Of a stretch of DNA of 28,434 nt, positions 9,123-16,509 are shown in pieces. Numbering within the stretch: the stretch's first letter is position 1; every line of letters starts with the position of its first letter. A model generated the notes under the pieces. That model worked only from the letters and a program-made list of their open reading frames with translations. It was not told the origin of the DNA and ran no database searches. A program made the position numbers and the translations under genes. The stretch comes from DAOVQB01 sp023128935 (GTDB taxonomy: Bacteria; Eisenbacteria; RBG-16-71-46; CAIMUX01; WJJG01): contig DAOVQB010000035.1 in assembly GCA_030628905.1 (NCBI GenBank), positions 1 to 28,434 of the forward strand, given 5' to 3'.

Positions 9123-9683
9123 TCAGGGCACACGGGGGAGATTCTGATACCAATCCTCTGGGTCACATGTGGCCAGAACCTCAAACAGCGCCCGACCCGC
9201 TGCGGTTGTAAGAACAGGCTCGGTGTTCCTGAACCATCGACGGCAGGACTTGTGCCCTTCCCTCAGATACTCGAGTGCCTGCAGGGCACATTCCAGCCGG
9301 TCAGCATCCCGGGCAACGCGTGCCTCCAGCGTCTCACCAGCCAGATACTCATCGTGAACGCGCCTCAGATCCTTCCCTCCGGGAAGGTCTGCAACTTGAT
9401 CTCGGAAAACCTTTGGCTCGATGCCTTTGACATCCAGATATGCTTGACTGATCTTGTGATGATCGTTGATCCGGGCTTCCTGAATGTCGTGCGCCAGACA
9501 CATCAGCATGACCTTGGCCGGATCCACTCCCTCTCGCAAGGCCAGGAAGTGGCCGATCCAAGCGCAACGAAACGAGTGTTCCGCCACCGATTCCGGATCC
9601 CGCACACCCGCCAGCCACCAACCCGACCGGGCAACGCGCTTGAGATGGCCCACCTCAAACAGGAATCGAGCGATCCGCTCCAT
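9123..9683 (-). CDS. HD-domain phosphohydrolase (YfbR/HDDC2-like)
   Basis: A 186-residue HD-superfamily protein. The metal-binding residues are visible in order: H36 in VAEHSFRCAW, H65-D66 in CLAHDIQEARIND, and a distal Asp in ARDADRLECALQ. The short length and the first residues resemble YfbR/HDDC2-type 5'-deoxynucleotidases that remove phosphate from nucleoside monophosphates; the exact substrate cannot be read from the sequence. The ATG at 9683 has AGAGGGGG about 6 nt upstream. It is the first gene of the minus-strand run leading through the AmrS-like, YjbQ and MutL-like genes, with 134 bp to the next start. Stop is TGA. Confidence 0.85.
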   Translation of the reverse strand: MERIARFLFEVGHLKRVARSGWWLAGVRDPESVAEHSFRCAWIGHFLALREGVDPAKVMLMCLAHDIQEARINDHHKISQAYLDVKGIEPKVFRDQVADLPGGKDLRRVHDEYLAGETLEARVARDADRLECALQALEYLREGHKSCRRWFRNTEPVLTTAAGRALFEVLATCDPEDWYQNLPRVP

Positions 9684-10187
9684 GCCTCACCCCCTCTCCC
9701 AGCCGAGGATGCGCGTGTAAGGCTCCGGTTGCAAGCCCCAGGCGGACGGATTGGGAATCCGTTGCTCTATAGGAAGAAGCAGCGGCAATCGGATGGGATG
9801 TACGCAACAGACTGAAGACTGATTCCTCGCCCGTCGGGCTTGGTTGCCTCCCCGACAAACGATCCCCATGTGCACTCGGTACCGTCGAATCGCAACTCCG
9901 TGTTACTCGCGAAGCCTCCCTCTCTGATCAGTCCATCGGCATCCTGTCTTTCTGAACCCAGCTGCATGATGATCCCGAATCCCCGATCAACAAGAGCAGC
10001 ATGCATGTCGAAAAAGGCAAGGATCGAGATGGAGCATTCCCGGGACCGAGCTGTGAGCGAAACAGATGGCGATTGGCCACCCTGACGGACAAGATTAGAC
10101 CTTGCCCCCATTGGATTTACAGGACACGATCCGCGGCACAGTGGTTGCCTTCTGGGGTCACTCGATTTTGGGTCTTTCGAGGTACGG
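9684..10187. other. 504-bp divergent intergenic region, no convincing gene
   Basis: This region separates the divergent HD and membrane/spermidine-synthase-like genes. It holds short ORFs in several frames, only one of which (9767-10111, minus) looks at all protein-like. A near-palindrome with arms ACGGATT and AATCCGT around GGG lies at 9747-9763. I see no clear sigma-70 promoter and no terminator with a T tract. Confidence 0.5.
9767..10111 (-). CDS. Possible small hypothetical protein
   Basis: A 114-codon frame upstream of the HD gene. I do not recognise it. The middle reads as plausible protein (AFFDMHAALVDRGFGIIM, GLIREGGFASN), but there is no Shine-Dalgarno sequence I would trust and competing frames cover the same DNA. 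It is kept only because the region is otherwise empty. It may be a decayed gene or chance. Confidence 0.2.
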   Translation of the reverse strand: MGARSNLVRQGGQSPSVSLTARSRECSISILAFFDMHAALVDRGFGIIMQLGSERQDADGLIREGGFASNTELRFDGTECTWGSFVGEATKPDGRGISLQSVAYIPSDCRCFFL

Positions 10188-12644
10188 GTGGTTATGAGCA
10201 GTGAAGAAAATGGACAGGCCCGGGTCGCGAGGCAGGTGACTCCCTTCTTGATTCTCGTTTTTTGCCTCTCCGGGGCCAGTGCATTGGCCTATCAGGTTCT
10301 CTGGACGCGGCAGTTGACGCTGGTCCTTGGCGGTACGGCCATCGCTATCAGCACCGTCCTGGCCACGTTCATGGGAGGGCTCGGATTCGGAGCCTACCTC
10401 GGCGGGAAGTTCGCGGATCGAACCAAGAATCCACTCCTCATCTATGCGCTGGCGGAGGCGATCATCGCTATCTTCGCCCTTGCGACGCCTGTTCTCCTCT
10501 CAGCCTCGGGAACGCTCTTTCTCGGTTTGTACCGCATCTTCCAAGGGACGCCGGTTCTGCTAACGGTCAGCCGCATTCTGGCAACGGCAATCCTCTTGTT
10601 CTTACCGGCGACACTGATGGGGGCCACACTCCCCCTCGTCGCACGTTTTTTCATCCGGCGCATTGATCACCTGGGCCGGGGATTGGGACTCCTCTACGGC
10701 ATCAACACTTTGGGGGGCGTAATCGGCTGCTCTTTTGTCGGCTATTACGGCATTCTCGTCTTGGGTATCCGGGCGTCCACCCTTGTTGCCGTGGGAGCGA
10801 ATATCACGGCTGTTCTGGGGGCGATTCTCATCTCTGTGTTCTCACGCGGCATAGGTTTAGTGTCCAAGGACACTGCTACCAAGATATCGAGAGGTCCGAT
10901 AAAAGCCGGTTATCAAGAGACCGCGGGGGATGCCAGGTTCCGCCGCGTGGTTATGATTGGATTTGCCATCTCGGGACTCACGGCTATTGGATATGAGGTG
11001 CTTTGGACTCGGGCTCTCAGCTTCGCAATTGGCAGCAGTGTTTTCGCCTTCACCACGGTTTTGGCCGTATTCCTGACGGGACTTTTCATCGGCTCATTTC
11101 TTGCCGGGATTCTGGCGGATCGCAGCCAGCACCCCATGAGGACGCTCGGTTTCATCCAGGCGCTGATTGCTGTGGTAACGCTCATCGCATTCTCGCAGGC
11201 GCATTGGCTTCCGGATCTTACGCACAAACTCGTACGACTTTTTGGCGCCACATCGTTGAGCTCGAATATCGCAACCAAGGTGATCCCCGCCGCGGCTGCT
11301 CTCCTGATTCCGACCATCATCATCGGTCTGACGTTTCCATTCATTCTGAAGGTCGCCACGGACCGGTTGGAAAAACTCGGAACCCGCCTCGGCGAATGCT
11401 ACGCCGTGAATACGATCGGCTCAGTTGTTGGATCACTCCTCGCCGGCTTCATCCTTCTCCCCTTCCTGGGCGTTACGCGGGGGTTCATCATCCTTGCGCT
11501 TTGTAACACTATCATGGCTCACATTTTCTTCCAGCACGCGAAAGGCAGCCGCTACACAAAGCCGGCATTGGTGGTCGCACGCGTGGCAATCGTTGTACTA
11601 GTGGCCGCCGCCGTGCTGGTCCAACCCAAGCCATTGCTTCTCAACACCCGGGCTATGAAGAGTGGACACCGGGAAATAGTCTATCACGAAGAGGGGCGTG
11701 CGGCCACAGTCAGCGTGGTCAAAAACATGGATGCCGCCGGACGTGAATGGGGGCGGTTTCTCTTTATCAACGTTCTTTTCGCTGCGGATGTGGACGTTAC
11801 GCACGTGAATCGCCAGTACTATTCGGGCCTGTCGCTGATTCCGACCGTCCTCCATCCGAACCCGAAGCATGTCTTTGTCGCCGGTCTTGCATCCGGCGCT
11901 TCAACGGGAGCTGCGGCTTTGGATGAGCGCACTGAGCGGGTCACGTGTGTGGAACTTTTGCCCGAGGTCATACGCGGGGGAAAATATTTTGCGGAATACA
12001 ACTACCACGCGATGGATAATCCAAAGATAGATATAATCCGGGATGACGCGAGAGCGTACCTCGAGACAACCGACGAGACCTATGACATTATTGTCACCGA
12101 TTGCTTTATATCGGCAATCACAGGAACGGCCGCCCTCTACAGCCTGGAATATTTCAAGCTCTGCGCACGGAGGCTGAAACCGGGGGGATTCATGAGCGTC
12201 GGTGCAGGGCATCTCACCGGAACCGACCGCTCTATTGCCCGGACATTTATCGAGGCCTTCCCCGAGGTCGCTGTTTTCGCCATGGATACGGGAAATCCCG
12301 ACCATAATCCTACATTCCTTATCGGTGCCAACGAGCCCATTCGATTCTCCCGAGAGTCGATTGTTAAAGCTTTCCAACAGGATGCGCTCAGGATCGAGCT
12401 TACCAGGTTTGCTATTCCCGCTGCGGACACGCTCATTGCGAGCTATCTCTGTACGGGAAAGGATCTGTTGCCGTACATTCTTGACACAGAGTCCTGCACG
12501 GATGACAAACCGACGATCGATTTTCTGGCGGTGACTTGGATTGAAGGCTTCACACCGGAATTCGTTCGTGTCGGAACATCGGATATCTGGGCACTCAAGC
12601 CGCAGTTGGCGGATCTCCGGGAGTTTCCCTATCTGAATCCCTAG
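10188..12644 (+). CDS. Fused multi-spanning membrane protein / spermidine synthase-like protein
   Basis: An 818-residue protein in two parts. Residues ~20-470 hold about a dozen hydrophobic segments arranged as two similar halves: FLSGASALAYQVLWTRQL-like sequence near residue 25 is echoed by SGLTAIGYEVLWTRALSF near 265. The C-terminal ~300 residues are a spermidine-synthase-like Rossmann domain with a SAM/decarboxy-SAM loop (VFVAGLASGASTGAA), an acidic strand end (VTCVELLPEVI) and RDDARAYL. The catalytic SxDP-type motif of true spermidine synthases is replaced by VTDCFISAITGTAALYS, so aminopropyl transfer is uncertain. Similar fusions are widespread in bacteria with no settled function. Start is GTG 10188 (AGG 5-6 nt upstream) or ATG 10194. 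It stands alone between two minus-strand groups. Confidence 0.85.
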   Translation: MVMSSEENGQARVARQVTPFLILVFCLSGASALAYQVLWTRQLTLVLGGTAIAISTVLATFMGGLGFGAYLGGKFADRTKNPLLIYALAEAIIAIFALATPVLLSASGTLFLGLYRIFQGTPVLLTVSRILATAILLFLPATLMGATLPLVARFFIRRIDHLGRGLGLLYGINTLGGVIGCSFVGYYGILVLGIRASTLVAVGANITAVLGAILISVFSRGIGLVSKDTATKISRGPIKAGYQETAGDARFRRVVMIGFAISGLTAIGYEVLWTRALSFAIGSSVFAFTTVLAVFLTGLFIGSFLAGILADRSQHPMRTLGFIQALIAVVTLIAFSQAHWLPDLTHKLVRLFGATSLSSNIATKVIPAAAALLIPTIIIGLTFPFILKVATDRLEKLGTRLGECYAVNTIGSVVGSLLAGFILLPFLGVTRGFIILALCNTIMAHIFFQHAKGSRYTKPALVVARVAIVVLVAAAVLVQPKPLLLNTRAMKSGHREIVYHEEGRAATVSVVKNMDAAGREWGRFLFINVLFAADVDVTHVNRQYYSGLSLIPTVLHPNPKHVFVAGLASGASTGAAALDERTERVTCVELLPEVIRGGKYFAEYNYHAMDNPKIDIIRDDARAYLETTDETYDIIVTDCFISAITGTAALYSLEYFKLCARRLKPGGFMSVGAGHLTGTDRSIARTFIEAFPEVAVFAMDTGNPDHNPTFLIGANEPIRFSRESIVKAFQQDALRIELTRFAIPAADTLIASYLCTGKDLLPYILDTESCTDDKPTIDFLAVTWIEGFTPEFVRVGTSDIWALKPQLADLREFPYLNP

Positions 12645-12772
12645 AGTAATGCCGGTCCGGTGGCAACGGAGGTGACACTACCGACCATTGAGGCGCTGCC
12701 CTCGAAAAAGCTCTATGGCCTCACGCCTGGATGGTAGGTTGAGCCGGTTTGGACGTGAAAGTGCGCTCACCG

Positions 12773-13477
12773 CTACAGTTTCTCCTGAATCAGTCGCCGG
12801 CGAAGCTGCACAATGGCGTTGGTGGGATTGAGGTCCTTGGGGCACGCTTCCACGCAATTGAATATCGTGTGGCAGCGCCAAACGCCGACCTTGCTGTCCA
12901 AGATACCGATGCGCTCGTCCAATCCCTCATCGCGCGTGTCGCAGATGTAGCGATAGGCCTTGAGCAGCGCTGCGGGTCCGAGGAAGCTATCATTGTCCCA
13001 GAAGGCGGGGCAGGAAGAGGTGCACGCACCGCAGAGGATACACTCCCAGGTTCCATCCAGTAGCTTGCGGTCCTCAGGCGTCTGCAACCGCTCCTTATCT
13101 GTGGGCGGCGCCGTGTGGTTGATGAGCCATGGTTTGACAAGGCGCAGGCCCTCGAAGAAGTGTGTCTGATCCACCATCAGATCGCGCGTCACAGGGAATC
13201 CCTTGAGCGGCTCGACCGTGATCTCACCCTTCACGCTGGAGATCTGCTTCTCGCACGCAAGATCATTCTTGCCATTGATCATCATGGCGCAGGAACCGCA
13301 GATTCCGTGACGGCAAGAACGGCGGTATGAAAGCGTGCCATCGTGGTGCCACTTGATGGCATTCAATCCGTCCAAGATCGTCCAGGTGTCTTGAACCTCG
13401 ATCGTGAAGGTATCGTAGTAGGGCTCCTTGTCCGTCTCAGGATTGAACCGGAAGATTCGAAAGATCCTCTCCATCAT
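12773..13477 (-). CDS. sdhB: Succinate dehydrogenase iron-sulfur subunit
   Basis: A 234-residue SdhB that carries electrons from the flavin to quinone. The [2Fe-2S] ligands are C55, C60, C63 and C75 (SCRHGICGSC and DLAC). The [4Fe-4S] and [3Fe-4S] ligands lie in WECILCGACTSSCPAFW and CHTIFNCVEACPKDLNP. GAGGGAG is close upstream of the ATG pair. It is the last gene of the sdhCDAB operon, separated from sdhA by 41 bp that contain a perfect 18-bp palindrome. Its 3' end faces the convergent membrane/spermidine-synthase-like gene across 128 bp, with no clear terminator. Stop is TAG. Confidence 0.97.
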   Translation of the reverse strand: MMERIFRIFRFNPETDKEPYYDTFTIEVQDTWTILDGLNAIKWHHDGTLSYRRSCRHGICGSCAMMINGKNDLACEKQISSVKGEITVEPLKGFPVTRDLMVDQTHFFEGLRLVKPWLINHTAPPTDKERLQTPEDRKLLDGTWECILCGACTSSCPAFWDNDSFLGPAALLKAYRYICDTRDEGLDERIGILDSKVGVWRCHTIFNCVEACPKDLNPTNAIVQLRRRLIQEKL

Positions 13478-13501
13478 TGGTCTCCCTCATCTCACGCCCT
13501 T

Positions 13502-13519
13502 AGGGCTCGCGCGAGCCCT
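13502..13519. repeat. Perfect palindrome between sdhA and sdhB
   Basis: The 18-bp sequence AGGGCTCGC/GCGAGCCCT is a perfect inverted repeat that begins inside the sdhA stop codon. In the mRNA it can fold into a GC-rich hairpin with a tight loop between sdhA and sdhB. There is no T tract, so an mRNA stability or differential-expression element fits better than a terminator (inference). Confidence 0.7.
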
Positions 13520-15270
13520 TAGTACTTCCGTTCTTCGGGTTGGAACCGCGTAATCACAACCGGCTTGTACTCGATCCGGATCTCGTCCCCATGCAGCCAG
13601 GCAAGGGTGTGCTTGAGCCACTTCTTGTCATTGCGCCCGGGATGATCGGTGCGCCAGTGAGCGCCACGGCACTCGGGGCGCTCTAGCGCGCACTGGGCAA
13701 TCATGTAAGCGTAATCGAGCATGTGGCCCAGCTCGATGGCCTCAATCAAGTCCGTGTTGGCTTTGATGCCGCCATCGTCGATGGTGACCTTCTTATATTC
13801 CTGCCTCAGGTCCTGGCAGATACCAACCTGCTTCTTGAGATCCTCCGCCTGGCGGAAGACCGCCACGTTCTCAGACATGGTCTCCTGCATGCGATCGCGC
13901 AACTCTACGGGACGTACACCGCTCTTTGTGCCGGCGGTAGAAAGCAGATGCTCAATCTCCTCCCTCGCCATTTCAGCCGCATCCTCCGGGAGATCGTCGT
14001 GCCCGGGATGCTTGCACACGTAGTCGAGCATCTTGATGCCGCCGATGCGGCCGTAGACGGCGCACTCGAGTGTGGAATTCGTGCCCAGGCGATTGGCCCC
14101 ATGCACCGATACGCAAGCGCACTCCCCTGAAGCATAGAGGCCAGGAACCGCAGTCTTGCCCGTATCACGTAACACCTGGGTGTCCAGGTTGACCGGAATC
14201 CCACCCATGGAGTAATGCGCGGTTGGCTGGATCGGAATCGGAGAGTCGATCATATCGAGGCCCACGAACTTGAGCGCCAACTCGCGAACCTGGGGCAGGC
14301 GGGTGATGATCTTCTCCTTCCCCAGATGGCGCAGGTCGATATGAACGCAATCCTGGCCCTTTATGCCACGGCCCTCATTGATCTCGGTCTGTTCCGCACG
14401 CGAAACGACGTCCCGCGGAGCGAGCTCCATCTTGGCCTTGGCGTAGTTCTCCATGAAGCGCTCGCCCTTGTCATTGATCAAGTAGCCGCCCTCGCCACGG
14501 GCGGCCTCCGATATCAGCATACCGTGCTTCCAGACGCCGGTCGGGTGGAACTGGACAAACTCCATGTCCTCGAGCGGCAACCCCTGCCGCATTACAAGCG
14601 AGAGTCCATCACCCGTGTTGGCCATGGAGTTGGACGTGATCTTCCAGCAACGCCCGTAGCCGCCGGTGGCCAGGTGAACAGCCTTGGCGTGAAAGACATG
14701 CAAGCCACCACCGTTCACGTCCCAGGCGACCACGCCTTGGCAAACACCATCCTTAATGATAAGCGTGAGGGCATAGAACTCGTTGTAGAAGCGAACCTCA
14801 TTCTTCACGCACTGCTCGTACAAGCAGTGCAACTGCGCATGCCCGGTCCGGTCTGCCGCGTAGCAGGAACGCATCATGGGCGACTTTCCAAAATTGCCGA
14901 AGTGGCCGCCGAAGGGACGTTGCGCGATCCGCCCTTGCTCTGTTCGATCGAAGGGCACGCCGAGATGCTCCATCTCGTACATCACCGGCACCGCTTCGCG
15001 TACCAGGAGTTCCTGGGCGTCCTGATCCCCCAGGAAGTCACTGCCACGCACGGTGTCGTACATGTGCCACTCCCAGTGATCCTCCATCATGTTGCCGAGG
15101 GAGGCAGCGCAGCCGCCTTGTGCCGCACCCGAATGGGAACGCGTGGGATAGACCTTGCTGAGAACCGCAGTATCCACTTTGGCGCTTGTCTTGAGCGCGG
15201 CATACAGGCCGGCGATCCCAGCACCAACAACCACCACATCGTGCTTGTGATAGGTCAGTTCGAACTTCAT
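13519..15270 (-). CDS. sdhA: Succinate dehydrogenase flavoprotein subunit
   Basis: A 583-residue SdhA that oxidises succinate to fumarate. It shows the FAD-binding VVVVGAGIAGLYAAL, the covalent-FAD His in RSHSGAAQGGCAASLG, the substrate-site segments FVQFHPTGVW and PTAHYSMGGIPV, and SGECACVSVHGANRLGTNS. The C-terminus (EYKPVVITRF) is intact. The ATG at 15270 is chosen because GAGGAAG lies 5-7 nt upstream; the open frame continues 45 nt further upstream but would run over the sdhD end. It lies 16 bp after sdhD. Stop is TAA. Confidence 0.97.
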   Translation of the reverse strand: MKFELTYHKHDVVVVGAGIAGLYAALKTSAKVDTAVLSKVYPTRSHSGAAQGGCAASLGNMMEDHWEWHMYDTVRGSDFLGDQDAQELLVREAVPVMYEMEHLGVPFDRTEQGRIAQRPFGGHFGNFGKSPMMRSCYAADRTGHAQLHCLYEQCVKNEVRFYNEFYALTLIIKDGVCQGVVAWDVNGGGLHVFHAKAVHLATGGYGRCWKITSNSMANTGDGLSLVMRQGLPLEDMEFVQFHPTGVWKHGMLISEAARGEGGYLINDKGERFMENYAKAKMELAPRDVVSRAEQTEINEGRGIKGQDCVHIDLRHLGKEKIITRLPQVRELALKFVGLDMIDSPIPIQPTAHYSMGGIPVNLDTQVLRDTGKTAVPGLYASGECACVSVHGANRLGTNSTLECAVYGRIGGIKMLDYVCKHPGHDDLPEDAAEMAREEIEHLLSTAGTKSGVRPVELRDRMQETMSENVAVFRQAEDLKKQVGICQDLRQEYKKVTIDDGGIKANTDLIEAIELGHMLDYAYMIAQCALERPECRGAHWRTDHPGRNDKKWLKHTLAWLHGDEIRIEYKPVVITRFQPEERKY

Positions 15271-15286
15271 GGAATCTTCCTCTGGA

Positions 15287-15676
15287 CTAGGGCAAAACCT
15301 TACCAGCCGTCCCAACTAGGCCGGGACTCTGGATTGAGAGTACCGTGACTACTCCGACAATGAAGAGTACGAGGCCGCCCAAGACGGTCAGGCTGAAGAG
15401 CACCAGACGCACGCCGGACGATTTCACATAGTCTTGGAAAAGCGCATACAGACCATTGAAGGCGTGATAAAGCGCTAGGACTAGGAAGGTGATTTCCAGC
15501 GCCTTCCAGTAGGGATTGATCATGAGATTGGTCACCTGCTCCCAGGCAAGACCATGGTCATGGTACCTATGCATGGTCAGTAGGTGGACCAAAAGAACGG
15601 GCACCAACACAATGCCCGTCAGTCTCTGGAAGAACCAGCCCATGACTCCGCCGGACCCGATTCCTCTATCTCTCAT
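15287..15676 (-). CDS. sdhD: Succinate dehydrogenase membrane anchor, SdhD-type
   Basis: A 129-residue protein with three hydrophobic helices. It shows GWFFQRLTGIVLVPVLLVHL at the first helix, ALYHAFNGLYALFQDYV at the second (candidate heme ligand His and a quinone-site region typical of SdhD), and LVLFSLTVLGGLVLFIVGVV at the third. The ATG at 15676 has GGGGGATGAGG upstream. Its position between sdhC and sdhA and the QDYV motif support the SdhD assignment. Small anchors diverge quickly, so the C/D naming relies on gene order. Confidence 0.9.
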   Translation of the reverse strand: MRDRGIGSGGVMGWFFQRLTGIVLVPVLLVHLLTMHRYHDHGLAWEQVTNLMINPYWKALEITFLVLALYHAFNGLYALFQDYVKSSGVRLVLFSLTVLGGLVLFIVGVVTVLSIQSPGLVGTAGKVLP

Positions 15677-15763
15677 GCCTCATCCCCCTTGGCGAAGTGA
15701 CCGCTCCCCAAATGCGCGGATCACGCGCCGCAAGCCAAAACCAGAGACGCGCCGGGAGCCGCT

Positions 15764-16153
15764 TTACGGGGCAATCTGCATCGCGGAGGCCTCGTGATGG
15801 ATCAGACCGAGGAAACCGCCCGCAAGCTCCCAAACACAGATCACATAGAGAACAATACCAATGGCCATGAGAACCCAGAAGACGGTCTTGTGGCTCCAGA
15901 CGGCGTTGCCGAAGTCAACCAGAATGATCCGGATGCCGTTCATCATGTGGTAGAGAACGACTCCAATGAGCGCCAATTCAAAGAACATGAAGATCTTGCT
16001 GCTCAGAATATCCATGACCTTCTTGTACGTCTCAGGACCATGGGAAAGGTGATGGATGACCCAGATGTGCAAGACCAGATAGAAGGTAATCAGCACGCCG
16101 CTGATCCGGTTCATCAGCCAAGCCACATACCCGGCATGCCAACGGTACATCAT
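15764..16153 (-). CDS. sdhC: Succinate dehydrogenase cytochrome b subunit, SdhC-type
   Basis: A 129-residue anchor with three transmembrane helices. NRISGVLITFYLVLHIWVIH carries the conserved SdhC first-helix signature, and YHMMNGIRIILVDFGNAV carries the likely heme b ligand His in the HxxNGIR context. The ATG at 16153 is preferred to an upstream TTG because GAGGGGG lies 6 nt before it. It is the first gene of the operon. The 356 bp upstream contain repeats but no clear -35/-10 pair. Stop is TAA; the gap to sdhD is 87 bp. Confidence 0.92.
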   Translation of the reverse strand: MMYRWHAGYVAWLMNRISGVLITFYLVLHIWVIHHLSHGPETYKKVMDILSSKIFMFFELALIGVVLYHMMNGIRIILVDFGNAVWSHKTVFWVLMAIGIVLYVICVWELAGGFLGLIHHEASAMQIAP

Positions 16154-16201
16154 GGCCAACCCCCTCGAAGCGTTGCGCCCAACTTAAGCCGCATCTCTCA
16201 C

Positions 16202-16269
16202 CAGCCATCTGCCGCAAGCGCGTATCTCACGCGCCCGCGCGACAATGCCGGGCGAAAAGTGCGGGCCAG
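16202..16269 (+). repeat. Dispersed intergenic repeat, copy A
   Basis: Its first 26 nt match 23263-23288 at 20 of 26 positions (shared core GCGTATCT). Its last 51 nt align without gaps to 7858-7908 at about 36 of 51, ending in GCGAAAAGTGCGGGCCAG. The three copies sit in three unrelated intergenic spaces. Confidence 0.5.
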
Positions 16270-16351
16270 TTGCTCAATTCTCGATAGAACGCGACAGAGA
16301 ATACCACGATGTCGGGCGCCTTGGTATGTCAGCAATACTTATCTTCGGAAA

Positions 16352-16423
16352 AAGGGGACGTTCTGGTCTTTCACTTCACTGAAGGGGATGTCCCCCCCCC
16401 ATCCCAAGCGAAGGGGACATCCC
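16352..16423. repeat. Cluster of GGGGAC/GGGGATGTCCCC palindromic motifs
   Basis: Three related words occur in 72 bp: AAGGGGACGTTC at 16352, AAGGGGATGTCCCC at 16382 and AAGGGGACATCCC at 16411. The second is itself palindromic, and the third is close to its reverse complement. A run of nine C follows the second. The arrangement recalls REP-type sequences moved by REP-associated transposases (inference); no such transposase is in the window. Confidence 0.6.
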
Positions 16424-16509
16424 GGTTCTCCCGTTGAGAACCCGAATGCCCCCTTGCAGCGCAGAACGCTATGTCGGCAGAGCACTAGCGACTCTTAGGC
16501 CCTATGCCA

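Larger units (their letters stand above)
16154..16509. other. 356-bp intergenic region upstream of sdhC with repeats
   Basis: No gene is seen here. It holds a dispersed repeat copy (16202-16269) and a cluster of GGGGAC-type palindromic motifs with a run of nine C (16352-16423). A TATTCT at about 16302-16307 on the minus strand could be a -10 element for sdh, but no matching -35 is visible. Confidence 0.55.

Noticed and set aside
9747..9763. Possible tRNA anticodon arm (ACGGA-TTCCCAA-TCCGT on the minus strand)
   Set aside because: A weak D-stem can be drawn, but there is no T-arm with a GTTCRA-type loop, no GG in the D-loop and no acceptor pairing, so it is treated as a chance inverted repeat.
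12645..12772. Intrinsic terminator between the convergent genes
   Set aside because: No stem followed by a T tract could be found.
14215..15348. 377-codon plus-strand frame opposite sdhA
   Set aside because: It is the mirror of a strongly conserved gene and has no protein-like features of its own.
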